NCBI GenBank assembly: GCA_943370295.1
Contig: CALRQL020000004.1
Location: 248,001-312,000, forward strand
Origin: SB11 sp943370295
GTDB lineage: Bacteria > Bacteroidota > Bacteroidia > UBA8524
Direction: 5' to 3'
DNA length: 64,000 bases
In this document: one piece after another, positions 17,309-26,287 of the stretch
Position numbering within the stretch: the first letter of the stretch is position 1
How the letters are laid out: each line of letters begins with the position of its first letter
Program-made: the position numbers and the translations under genes
Notes under the pieces: generated by a model
The model's database searches: none
What the model was told of the DNA's origin: nothing
Seen by the model: the letters and a program-made list of their open reading frames with translations, nothing else

Positions 17309-20300
17309 TTATTTAATTAATACCATTTTCTCTGTTTGTTCAACGGTATCGTTTCCACAACGCACTTTCACCCTAAATAAGTATAAACCTTGTGCAATAT
17401 TATTGCCATAATCATTGGCTATATCCCATTCAAGTCCGTCAACATTGGCACTTGCATTGGGTATTACAGTATTCATACTTTTTAATAATTGTCCGTTTAG
17501 CGTGTATATTTCAACATCAACAGTCAACTCTTTCCCTTGTTTGTTGTGTTCAAAATAAAAGGTGGTCTTATCAGTAAAGGGGTTGGGGTAGTTCATCAAA
17601 CGTTTGATAGCCAGTTTTTCAGAGTTTTCAACCACAAACTCGGTATATCCTTCTGCTGAGTTATTGTAAACGTCCCATACTTTTACTTTAATACTGTGTA
17701 AGCCTTCGCTTAGTCCGCTCAGCGGGTAGCGAATTTCTCCCGATTGATAACTGTCTAACGTAGCTTGGTAGTAATCATTCAAAATCATCATCGAGCCACG
17801 GTCTCCATCCAGTATTGCTGTTAAGTCACGGCCTATTCCATTACCTGTGGTATTAATACCGTGTAAGTCAGTTACCAACGCCAATAGGGTAGGGCTCTCA
17901 TTGGTTACCCCGCCAAAACGGAATGAGGTATCGTTCATAAACAACCTCACGGTAGGGCCTTTGGTATCAACAGGTGCGCCTTGCTCAGTTCCGGTTACTA
18001 TAAGACTATCATAATAACCGTGGGCATCAACATCAGTAGTATTTGCATAGTAGCTAATTTTTGAGCTACCCTTACTATATGATATATCTTGAGGAACGAT
18101 GAAACTAAACTCAAACTCACCATTTTTCACACTGGCTTTCCCTTTGTAAATAATGTTTTTATACATGCCAAAGGGCAGCTTATTACTGGTGGGGTCGTTG
18201 GCAAGAGTAGTTAACTTACTTTCTTTATCAAAAACTATGGGGTAAACTGTGCCGTTAAAACCAGTCAATCTATTTCCATTGTGGTCTTGTACCTCACCTT
18301 TAATTGTAACTTTTGATAACGCATGCGCAGTATCGCTTGCAGAACCGTTAGCGGGGGTTCCGTTGATTTCAGTGGTTACCACCCTTTGCGATGGGTAGGC
18401 AAGCGTAACTGCAGGGTCTCCCAGTAGGGTAAAGTTGCGGCTGTTTAGCGACAATTCTTTGTTTTTAGCGGTTTTAAACACATCACCCAAGCACGGTATG
18501 CGGCCATTGTGTAATGAGAAGATGTTCTTTTCATACACTGCTTTGTTAAGAATGTGATTAGGATACTGATACACCAGCCTTACCGTAGTAAACAATGCTA
18601 TACCGCCTCCGTTGGGGTTAAGCAGCACTAATTCACCGGCTGATGTTCTGCCCGGGTCGTCAAAACGGCTAAACTCACAAGTGGCTGTAATAAACAAGGG
18701 CATGTTATAAGGATTGTTCCAGGCATTAATCATTGGAATATCTATAATCTGCTCATGCGCCAAGCCTAACTCGCCGCCGTGTCCGTTATAGTTTACTACC
18801 AAAGCACCTTGGGTTATCCTTCGGGTAATTTGTTTGTTTACATCGGGGTAGCGGGTACCATTACCTACTGATACTTGTTTAAAGGCGTCCAAGTAAATTT
18901 TATCGGTATTGTAGTTACGGTTGTCTCTTTCAACAATGCCAGAGAAGGTTTGACCATCTTTAAAGTGTTCATTGCCGTCTTCATCATCTGCAATAAAGCA
19001 AACCTCATTTCTCCAGCTTCCAAAACTTTTATTATTGGTATAGCGTATTATTTTGTCCACCATTTGCTGGGCTTGCTCTGCAGTTTGCACGGGCAGTCGT
19101 CCAACACCTATGTCACTGGTTTCATCCATTCCGCCGTTTTCATCCCATTCACCTTCATTATCATCCATGTGGGTGAAGAAATCATCAGAACAATAAGAAT
19201 ATACAGGGCTGTAAATATTTCTGCTTTGGTAAGTGGGTACAAAATTGGTGTTTTTGGCCAACCGGTCTTTATAGTCATACGAGGCATCACCAAACATTAA
19301 TAAATAGCGAATGCTATCCGTTTGTCCCGGGCGGTCGTAGAACATTTTCAAAAAGTTACGGATGGCACTCACGTCCTGCTTGCCCGATGAAAATTCATTG
19401 TAAACTTGTTGTGGGGTAACAACCACAGTATTCAAACCATCAAAATCTTTGTGATGTTCAGCCAGTTTTTCAGCAGCCGTCAAAAAATCGGGGTGTGCCA
19501 CAATTACCATTTCAATATTGCGCAAACCGTGTAGGTTTTGGTTTTCAACCGCTGTTACAGCTTCAGGGCGTTGAAGTGTGGCATCATCAAAGGCAACAAA
19601 CGTACGCAGCCTTTTGGTTTCTAAAGTAAATCTCCTTTGTTGTCCGTTTTTTCTGTGGGTTTGCCTTTTGACATCCAACGGAGAACTTATTTCCCAAATC
19701 GAAATATTTTGACCATTATCATCAAAAACAAACTCGGTAATATTGGCACCGCCAATATTTTTGTTATCCCTTATGATTACTTGTCCTCCCCCGTTAAATC
19801 GCATTTGACGACGGGCAGCAATTTCAAAAAAGTTTAACCACGCTGTACAGGTTGGGGCAGGTTTGTTAAGCGAGTACTTTAGATTAAGTGTATTACCGGT
19901 TACAAAAAATGAGCCTTCGGTAGTATCGGGAATATCTATAAAATTACCTTCATAGCTAAAGTTAATGCCGTTGATAAGGTGGTTCAAAACGGGTTGCCCG
20001 TTGCAGGTGGTAGCTACCGACATATTTACGGGAGAACGGCCTATAACCTGCGAACGCATTCTTACAGGCTGTGTAACATCAAGATCGGGTATTTCAAACG
20101 TAAAATCGTACGAAAGAACTTTATCAAACTTCTCACCAAACCATTCTCTGCCTGATTCTAAGAGATTTTCTAAATCTTTCTCCTGAAAATAAAGAGCATC
20201 AAAAGTTGTAGAGGTATTGGTTGGCGTGCCAGCATCCTCAGCTTGGTCGGCAATCCTTTTTCCGCCTGCAGCACCCACTGTTACATAATAGTAATTACGG

Positions 20301-21139
20301 TCGGCATATTTGTGCGGGCGGTGTTTGTATTTTAAGGTTGTATAATCAAACTCCCAAACGTTGGGGCCTTCAGCATAAAACAACAGGTAGTCGTTTCCGT
20401 CAAACTTACCATTTTGGTTAAAATCTTTCACCTCAATGGGGTTTTCTACCAAATCATCGTTTTTTGCCCCAAGATTAGCTTGTGGCAACATACCTCCGCC
20501 GTTACCATATAAACGAACAGCAGTAATGTCAGCACCGTTTGCATCCAACCCGGCATCGGCCAGTTGTGAAACTGTAACCCTGTGCACGCCTTCCTTAGCA
20601 ACCGTTACCTTGGCCCATTTTCCGCTTGCCAGCACTGAGTTTTCAGCCCAGGTATAAGCAGCCGCAGTGGTAGCTTCTAATGAAGGTGTAGCGGTGAGTG
20701 TTATAGTAAATGACGTGATTTTCTTTACCTCGCCTGTACTATTATCAACCACCAACGGAATAAACAGCAAGCGACCTGCCGGTTTTCTGTTGAGTGTTAA
20801 ATAATAAATAGTAGGGGTAAACTTATCAGGTGCATCAGCGGGGTTGATGGCCGCAAGTTCTTCGGGCAACATCGGCGCAGTTTCATAAGCCGTCAGTTCT
20901 GCCAATACTTTTGCAGGGTAATCCAACTCAAAGATATGAGAATACGATGGGGTAGGTGAGGCAACATTTTGTAAACTTGCGTTATCAAAGGTTATGTAAG
21001 GCTTACCTTCTTGCCCTTCAGCGGGTTTCACCACATGCCAGTTTATAGTTTGGCTAATGGTAAATACCTTCTGAGCTTGAGCAGAACTCAAGAAAAGGGC
21101 AATAAAAATTAACAAAAACTGTATTTTTAAAGTCTTCAT
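17309..21139 (-). CDS. porU: Type IX secretion sortase PorU (gingipain-like C25 peptidase)
   Basis: The protein has 1276 residues starting at ATG 21139 with the signal peptide MKTLKIQFLLIFIALFLSSAQA; the frame is open 44 codons further upstream, but that stretch is not signal-like and lies across the promoter. The central C25 domain shows MFGDASYDYKD, catalytic H787 in NYNGHGGELG and C821 in ITATCEFSRFDD. The end is a retained sorting-like domain (YPNPFTDKTTFYF...GLYLFRVKV). PorU cuts the C-terminal sorting domain from cargo and joins the cargo to lipopolysaccharide at the cell surface. It is the first gene of the porU-porV operon and is divergent from porP. Confidence 0.95.
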   Translation of the reverse strand: MKTLKIQFLLIFIALFLSSAQAQKVFTISQTINWHVVKPAEGQEGKPYITFDNASLQNVASPTPSYSHIFELDYPAKVLAELTAYETAPMLPEELAAINPADAPDKFTPTIYYLTLNRKPAGRLLFIPLVVDNSTGEVKKITSFTITLTATPSLEATTAAAYTWAENSVLASGKWAKVTVAKEGVHRVTVSQLADAGLDANGADITAVRLYGNGGGMLPQANLGAKNDDLVENPIEVKDFNQNGKFDGNDYLLFYAEGPNVWEFDYTTLKYKHRPHKYADRNYYYVTVGAAGGKRIADQAEDAGTPTNTSTTFDALYFQEKDLENLLESGREWFGEKFDKVLSYDFTFEIPDLDVTQPVRMRSQVIGRSPVNMSVATTCNGQPVLNHLINGINFSYEGNFIDIPDTTEGSFFVTGNTLNLKYSLNKPAPTCTAWLNFFEIAARRQMRFNGGGQVIIRDNKNIGGANITEFVFDDNGQNISIWEISSPLDVKRQTHRKNGQQRRFTLETKRLRTFVAFDDATLQRPEAVTAVENQNLHGLRNIEMVIVAHPDFLTAAEKLAEHHKDFDGLNTVVVTPQQVYNEFSSGKQDVSAIRNFLKMFYDRPGQTDSIRYLLMFGDASYDYKDRLAKNTNFVPTYQSRNIYSPVYSYCSDDFFTHMDDNEGEWDENGGMDETSDIGVGRLPVQTAEQAQQMVDKIIRYTNNKSFGSWRNEVCFIADDEDGNEHFKDGQTFSGIVERDNRNYNTDKIYLDAFKQVSVGNGTRYPDVNKQITRRITQGALVVNYNGHGGELGLAHEQIIDIPMINAWNNPYNMPLFITATCEFSRFDDPGRTSAGELVLLNPNGGGIALFTTVRLVYQYPNHILNKAVYEKNIFSLHNGRIPCLGDVFKTAKNKELSLNSRNFTLLGDPAVTLAYPSQRVVTTEINGTPANGSASDTAHALSKVTIKGEVQDHNGNRLTGFNGTVYPIVFDKESKLTTLANDPTSNKLPFGMYKNIIYKGKASVKNGEFEFSFIVPQDISYSKGSSKISYYANTTDVDAHGYYDSLIVTGTEQGAPVDTKGPTVRLFMNDTSFRFGGVTNESPTLLALVTDLHGINTTGNGIGRDLTAILDGDRGSMMILNDYYQATLDSYQSGEIRYPLSGLSEGLHSIKVKVWDVYNNSAEGYTEFVVENSEKLAIKRLMNYPNPFTDKTTFYFEHNKQGKELTVDVEIYTLNGQLLKSMNTVIPNASANVDGLEWDIANDYGNNIAQGLYLFRVKVRCGNDTVEQTEKMVLIK

Positions 21140-21213
21140 GTTGTAACTTGCAAGTTGAACAATATTTTTTATAAATAAAGCGTTAAATGTGATGTTGCAA
21201 TAACGTATAATTG

Positions 21214-21221
21214 CAAAGGTA
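21214..21221 (-). promoter_or_regulatory. -7 box TACCTTTG for porU-porV
   Basis: The minus strand reads TATACCTTTGC; TACCTTTG matches TAnnTTTG. Transcription would begin near 21207, leaving a leader of about 68 bases before the ATG at 21139, which supports that start over the longer frame. Confidence 0.55.
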
Positions 21222-21283
21222 TAGTATGACGTTTTTACACACATAAGATACATACGATATATATGACCCAATATTTACTTAAA

Positions 21284-22306
21284 ATGTTTAACAGCGTTAA
21301 AAATTTTGTTGCCGTGATAGCGTTAATGATTACTGCTATTGCAGCAAACGCACAAGATCCTGAATTTACGCAATTTTACGCAGCCCCCATATACACCAAC
21401 CCTGCTTTGGCAGGAACCGCTGCTTGCGACGAAAGGCAAGCCGGCGGACGTATGGTGCTTAACTACCGTAACCAATGGCCTAGCTTACCCGGTACCTTCC
21501 GTACTTTTGCGGCTTCATTCGACCAACATGTGGACGGAATGAACGGTGGTGTTGGACTTATGGCTATGCGTGATGTGGCCGGTGACGGTTTGCTTACCAC
21601 TACTTCGGTAAGCGGTGTGTATTCATACATGGCTTTGTTTGGCGGACGTAAAAGCAGCAAAAGGTTTGCTTTGCGTTTAGCTATTCAGGCAGGTTTGATG
21701 CAGCGTGCCATTGATTTTAACAAATTGCGCTTTAGCGATCAGATTTTACCTAAAAAAGGATTTGTGTTGGATACAAAGGAGTCGTTTCCTAATAACTCAG
21801 TATCGTTCCCTAACTTTTCAGCAGGTGCTTTAATTTACTCTGGGTCGTTTTATGCCGGTGTAGCAGTACACAATATAAATGAGCCTAACCAATCGTTTTT
21901 CAAAAACACCGACAGCGGTACTACATTGCCTCGCCGTTATACCGTGCATGCAGGAACAGTAATTCCGTTGAAGAAAACCAAGAAAAACCAAGAGCCCGAA
22001 ATGACCATATCTCCCAATATTTTAATTATGACCCAGCAAAAGTTTTTCCAAACTAATATTGGGTTTTATTTAAATAAAGGACCTTTTGTGGCAGGTTTGT
22101 GGTTCCGTCAAACAGCACCAAACTCTGATGCTTTGATAGCTTTGGTAGGCTTCCGCTACCAACAATTTAAATTTGGTTATAGCTATGATATTACCGTATC
22201 GTCGGCTCGTTCTGCTGCGCCCGGCTCGCACGAAATTTCAGCCTCGGTTGAGTGGTGCGTGCGCAGTTCAAAACGATGGAAAAGATTAGTTTGTCCTGGA
22301 TTTTAA
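21284..22306 (+). CDS. PorP/SprF family type IX secretion outer-membrane protein
   Basis: The protein has 340 residues from ATG 21284 (an ATG at 21263 adds seven residues). It has a signal peptide to about ANAQ, followed by the family opening DPEFTQFYAAPIYTNPALAGTA and NYRNQWPSLPGTFRTF, and barrel strands ending KFGYSYDITVS and SHEISASVEW. PorP/SprF proteins are 14-16-stranded outer-membrane barrels that work with the GldKLMN ring or with individual type-B-CTD cargo. The gene sits between porU (divergent) and gldJ (same strand, 72 bases on), so it is probably co-transcribed with gldJ. Whether it is the core PorP or a cargo-specific paralogue cannot be told from one copy. Confidence 0.93.
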   Translation: MFNSVKNFVAVIALMITAIAANAQDPEFTQFYAAPIYTNPALAGTAACDERQAGGRMVLNYRNQWPSLPGTFRTFAASFDQHVDGMNGGVGLMAMRDVAGDGLLTTTSVSGVYSYMALFGGRKSSKRFALRLAIQAGLMQRAIDFNKLRFSDQILPKKGFVLDTKESFPNNSVSFPNFSAGALIYSGSFYAGVAVHNINEPNQSFFKNTDSGTTLPRRYTVHAGTVIPLKKTKKNQEPEMTISPNILIMTQQKFFQTNIGFYLNKGPFVAGLWFRQTAPNSDALIALVGFRYQQFKFGYSYDITVSSARSAAPGSHEISASVEWCVRSSKRWKRLVCPGF

Positions 22307-22378
22307 AAAAAATATTTATACTTGCATAATTTTGCTTTAGTGAAAACCGTTTAAAATTAAAGCTGAACACTTAACACA

Positions 22379-23809
22379 ATGATGAAAATAAATAAAATCA
22401 GCAGGTTTGCAGCATTAACAATGCTGGTTGCTGTTTTTTTCGCTTGTAAAAAGCCAAAAAGTGAAACCACCGGTTGGAATTATAATGATACCAAGTGGGG
22501 CGGAGTTCAAAAACTTGAATACGAAGGTCAAGAAAACGGTCCCGGTTTGGTACTTATCCAAGGTGGTAACTTCACAATGGGTTCAACCGAACAGGACGTA
22601 TTGTACGATCACAACAACGTAGAAAGAAGGGTTACTGTTTCTAGTTTCTATATGGATGAAACTGAAGTAACAAACTTCCACTACTTAGAATATTTACATT
22701 GGTTGAACAGGGTATTTGTTGACTATCCTGAAGTTCACCAAAAAGCATTACCTGATAGCAACTGCTGGCGCAGGAAATTGGCTTACAACGAGCCAATGAT
22801 GCAATATTATTTCCGTCACCCTGCATACCGCGACTATCCAGTTGTGGGTGTTAGTTGGGTACAAGCTACCGGTTATGCTGCTTGGCGTACCGACCGCGTA
22901 AACGAGATGATATTGATACGTGAAGGTATTCACCAAGTGGGTGACCTTAACAACCAAACCAACGAAAACAACTTTAATACCGATGCTTACCTAAATAATC
23001 AATACGAAGGTTTGGTGAAAAACGATATTAAAGACATTGCTCCTGGTGGAACAACTCGCAAAGTACGTATGGAAGACGGTATCTTCTTACCTGATTACCG
23101 CTTGCCTACTGAAGCTGAGTGGGAATACGCAGCCGTTGGTAATTTGGGTAATACCTTGTATGAAAACGTTAACACCAAGAAAATTTATCCTTGGAACGGT
23201 TTAACAACCCGTAAAGGTTCTCCTGAGAAAAACCGTGGTGAGATTCAAGCCAACTTTAAACGTGATGCGGGTGATATGGCCGGTATCGCAGGTAAGTTGA
23301 ATGATAACGGTATATTCACAACCCCTGTAAAGGCTTATTGGAAAAACGACCTAGGTTTATATAACATGGGCGGTAACGTAAGTGAGTGGGTAATGGATGT
23401 ATATCGTCCACTAAGCTTTGAAGACATTGAAGACCTTAACCCATTCCGTGGTAACGAGTTTAAAGTAAAACAAACCGATGCTGACGGATACGTGGATGAG
23501 AAAGACAGCTTGGGTAGGATTATCTACAAAAACGTTGATCCTGATCCAAACCGTTTGAACTACCAACAAGCCGAAAACAAAGGCTACTTGGATGAGGAAG
23601 AATATGTTGAGCGTGACCAACGTTACGAATACAGCGTAACCAGCTTAGTAAACAACAAAGCTCGTGTGTACAAAGGTGGTTCATGGGATGACAGGGCATA
23701 CTGGGTATCACCCGGAACCCGCCGCTTCCTTGACGAAAACCAAAACTTAGCTACACTTGGTTTCCGTTGTGCAATGACCCGCGTGGGTAACCCATCAGGT
23801 AACCGATAA
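22379..23809 (+). CDS. gldJ: Gliding motility/T9SS lipoprotein GldJ
   Basis: The 476-residue lipoprotein (lipobox at about FFACK, Cys23) has a formylglycine-generating-enzyme (SUMF1) fold. The mature start TGWNYNDTKWGG and the phrase GPGLVLIQGGNFTMGSTEQD, then SFYMDETEVTN and YPVVGVSWVQATGYAAWRTDRVNE, match GldJ rather than GldK. The fold continues to RLPTEAEWEYAA, NMGGNVSEWV and VYKGGSWDDRAYWVSPGTRRF. It is shorter than the roughly 560 residues of Flavobacterium GldJ. GldJ lies on the periplasmic side and is needed for stable GldK and for secretion and gliding. Its position beside porU and porV agrees with Flavobacterium. Confidence 0.9.
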   Translation: MMKINKISRFAALTMLVAVFFACKKPKSETTGWNYNDTKWGGVQKLEYEGQENGPGLVLIQGGNFTMGSTEQDVLYDHNNVERRVTVSSFYMDETEVTNFHYLEYLHWLNRVFVDYPEVHQKALPDSNCWRRKLAYNEPMMQYYFRHPAYRDYPVVGVSWVQATGYAAWRTDRVNEMILIREGIHQVGDLNNQTNENNFNTDAYLNNQYEGLVKNDIKDIAPGGTTRKVRMEDGIFLPDYRLPTEAEWEYAAVGNLGNTLYENVNTKKIYPWNGLTTRKGSPEKNRGEIQANFKRDAGDMAGIAGKLNDNGIFTTPVKAYWKNDLGLYNMGGNVSEWVMDVYRPLSFEDIEDLNPFRGNEFKVKQTDADGYVDEKDSLGRIIYKNVDPDPNRLNYQQAENKGYLDEEEYVERDQRYEYSVTSLVNNKARVYKGGSWDDRAYWVSPGTRRFLDENQNLATLGFRCAMTRVGNPSGNR

Positions 23810-23830
23810 ACACAATACTTTATATATAGT

Positions 23831-23854
23831 AAAAGGCCGCGAAAGCGGCCTTTT
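23831..23854 (+). terminator. Rho-independent terminator after gldJ
   Basis: AAAAGGCCGC and its exact complement flank a GAAA tetraloop and are followed by a T run, 21 bases past the gldJ stop. Confidence 0.92.
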
Positions 23855-23892
23855 TTGTTTTATACCCGATTCAGTTGTTTTGTTTTTTAACA

Positions 23893-23900
23893 TATATTTG
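23893..23900 (+). promoter_or_regulatory. -7 box TATATTTG for the DUF763 gene
   Basis: TATATTTG matches TAnnTTTG and lies 17 bases before the ATG at 23918, just after the gldJ terminator. Confidence 0.5.
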
Positions 23901-23917
23901 TTTTAAAATTAAACATA

Positions 23918-25120
23918 ATGAATGGAGTTCGTCATGCCGATTTACCGCTTCATTACGGGAAAGTGCCCGATTGGCTATACAAGCGTATGGGATTATTGGG
24001 CGGAGCCATTATTGAAGCAGTAGCACAAGAATATGGTAAGGGGGCAGTAGTGTCTCGTTTAAGCGACCCTTTTTGGTTTCAGGCGTTAGGTTGTGTGCTG
24101 GGTATGGATTGGCATTCTTCAGGTATTACTACTTCGGTAATGGGGGCTTTAAAGGGAGCAATCAACCCAAGGCATAAAGAATTGGGGATATACATCTGTG
24201 GCGGTAAGGGGAAGCAATCAACCCAAACCCCTGCTGAATTGTTGGTGTTTTCTGATAAAACCGGCCTTGATGGTAAAGAGTTGGTTAGGAGCAGTAAACT
24301 AACAGCCAAAGTTGATAACACAGCCATCCAAGACGGGTATCAGATTTACCTGCATACATTTATTGTGACAGACGAAGGAGAATGGGCAGTGGTGCAGCAG
24401 GGCATGAATGATGGCAACGGGATGGCGCGCAGGTATCATTGGCACTCGGCTCAAGTGAAATCTTTTGTTGAAGAGCCTCATACGTTTATTTACGGGAAAA
24501 ATCAGGGGCAGATTTTAAATCTTACGGATGCTTTTGCCAGTACCACGAAAACCGCAATGCTTGAAATTACCAAAGAACGTCCCATAGATGTGTTAACAGA
24601 GGTGAGCAAAATTGTAATGCCTCGCCACCATGAAGTGCAAGCCAAGGATGTGGATTTGAAAAGGTTGGGTAGTGTTTTAACATTAGCCCATAATACCGAA
24701 CTGAAAAACTTTGAAGAACTATTGATGCTGGAAGGAGTGGGGCCTCGCACCATACAGTCATTGGCATTGGTGAGTGAAGTAATACACGGAACTCCATCAC
24801 GGTTTAGCGATCCTGCCCGTTTTACATTTGCTCATGGCGGTAAGGATGGACATCCGTTTCCTGTTCCGCTAAAAGTTTATGACGAGACAATAGATGTATT
24901 GAAAAACTCTGTAGAGAAGGCGAAAATCGGGAATACAGATAAGCAACAAGCATTAAAAAGTTTAACCAAAGTTGCTCAACAACTGGAAAAGGATTTTATA
25001 CCCGATGTAGGCGCGTTTGAAAATGTAATAGAGCATGAACGAGAGAATTCTTACAAATATGGCGGACGAACTGTAACCGGGTATGTAAAGGCACCGCAAG
25101 GGCAGTTAAAGCTATTGTAA
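23918..25120 (+). CDS. DUF763 domain protein
   Basis: The 400-residue cytosolic protein matches DUF763 over its whole length: the opening RHADLPLHYGKVPDWLYKRM, the LGGAI segment, the GGKGKQS loop at about 90, the YLHTFIVTDEGEWAVVQQGM region and the YHWHS motif at about 168. Near residues 264-290 the segment ELLMLEGVGPRTIQSLAL has the GVG hairpin of helix-hairpin-helix DNA-binding modules. A later FAHGGKDGHPFPVP motif is rich in His, Lys and Asp. The family is best known from archaea and thermophiles. A nucleic-acid role is suggested by the hairpin only; there is no accepted function I can name. It stands alone behind its own promoter. Confidence 0.88.
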   Translation: MNGVRHADLPLHYGKVPDWLYKRMGLLGGAIIEAVAQEYGKGAVVSRLSDPFWFQALGCVLGMDWHSSGITTSVMGALKGAINPRHKELGIYICGGKGKQSTQTPAELLVFSDKTGLDGKELVRSSKLTAKVDNTAIQDGYQIYLHTFIVTDEGEWAVVQQGMNDGNGMARRYHWHSAQVKSFVEEPHTFIYGKNQGQILNLTDAFASTTKTAMLEITKERPIDVLTEVSKIVMPRHHEVQAKDVDLKRLGSVLTLAHNTELKNFEELLMLEGVGPRTIQSLALVSEVIHGTPSRFSDPARFTFAHGGKDGHPFPVPLKVYDETIDVLKNSVEKAKIGNTDKQQALKSLTKVAQQLEKDFIPDVGAFENVIEHERENSYKYGGRTVTGYVKAPQGQLKLL

Positions 25121-25127
25121 AGGTATT

Positions 25128-25976
25128 TTAAAAGCGGATACCTAACATGCCCGTAAACTCTAAAAACGTGAAATTGTGGTTAATAATATCAGGTGCATCA
25201 TTGGCTACCAAAACAGATGGGAGGCTTATATAACCGCCCCTTGTTTCCATTTGGAAAAAGAAACGTTTAAAGCCATTAATTCTAAGGCCGGCTTTACCTG
25301 TCCAAGTGTAACCCGCCATGTGGAAACGGTTGTTTAATCCTTTGCTCAAAACCCTTACATCGCTCCGCGGGATAATCCAAACCCCACCGGTGCCTATGGT
25401 TGCTTCAAGCCTCCATTTATTTCGTTTATGTTTCAATATCGGCAAAAGGTATTCGGCATCAATGGTCACAATATTAAGTCCGTCCGTATGTTCAAACTTT
25501 AAAAAAGAAGTATCGAGATAAACAGGTGTTTGTAAATACGTGCCCGCATATTTTTTTGATGCAGCAGCATTAATAACCCCCGAAACGTTTGCCATTCGGT
25601 TGTTTTGCATTACATACTTCATGTGGTCGTAGCCCAATGAAATTGCCCAACGTTTAGTGATATGATATCCCAAGCGCACATTAAATTGCGGGATAGTAAA
25701 AAGCTTTGGATTAAGGTAAACCAGCGAAGGATTCTCAGCATGGTCTTTACTTTTAACATTATAAACTGTAAAATCGTACCCGGGGCCTTTTACATGTATG
25801 TCACTTGCTGAAAAAATCCCTCTATTATAACCTCAATAAAAATAAAAGCGGCCGTTAAAAGGTTCACTTAGAGTATGGATATTAGTGGCGTGAGCACTTG
25901 TGAAACAAGATAAAATGAATAACAATGAATAAGTGGTTGCTATAATTGAATTACGTGCTGCCAAAATTGTTTTCAA
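25128..25976 (-). pseudogene. Outer-membrane beta-barrel protein gene interrupted by an in-frame TGA
   Basis: Reading leftward, an open frame starts at TTG 25976 with a signal-like MKTILAARNSIIATTYSLLF and runs in one frame to the stop at 25128, except for a TGA at 25833-25835 (codon 48). The sequence just before the stop is FNGRFYFY, and after it GYNRGIFSASDIHVKGPGYDF, so the TGA most likely replaces a TGG tryptophan. A shorter piece of 183 residues from GTG 25679 would lack signal and first strands. The downstream part is a small barrel: LGYHITKRWAISLGYDHMKYV, paired strands, and a terminal FTGMLGIRF. Signs of decay are limited to that single base, so a recent mutation or a sequencing error are both possible. 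Function unknown. Confidence 0.8.
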
Positions 25977-26230
25977 TAGCTTGTTTACTTAACTAAAGGG
26001 GGCGCAAGTTCAATAAAAAAATCAAAACAAAAAGAAATACTTACTGCTATTACTAAACAATATATGAAAAGCTGGAAAATAATTACAGCAAGGGAGTATA
26101 GCTAAGATAACAACTACTGTACAGATAGTATTGGGTGCAATAAAACCTTAAATAAACGGGTAGCAAGGGAAACTGCACTTGTATTTAAGTATGTTGTTTA
26201 GTAGTACAAACAAATCGACAAATAGTAAAA
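25977..26230. other. Intergenic stretch without recognisable content
   Basis: About 250 A/T-rich bases upstream of the interrupted barrel gene. I see no open frame with coding character, no strong hairpin and no repeat. Confidence 0.5.
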
Positions 26231-26237
26231 AAAAATA

Positions 26238-26266
26238 GCCCCGCCATGAAAATTCAAGAGCGGGGC
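26238..26266 (-). terminator. Rho-independent terminator for the SPFH gene
   Basis: On the minus strand a 7-bp GC stem (GCCCCGC / GCGGGGC) with a 15-base loop is followed by a run of T. It lies about 20 bases past the stop at 26288. Confidence 0.7.
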
Positions 26267-26287
26267 CAATTTATAATTGCTTGTTCC

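Noticed and set aside
21140..21271. A longer N-terminus for PorU
   Set aside because: It would precede a clean signal peptide and cross the TACCTTTG promoter box.
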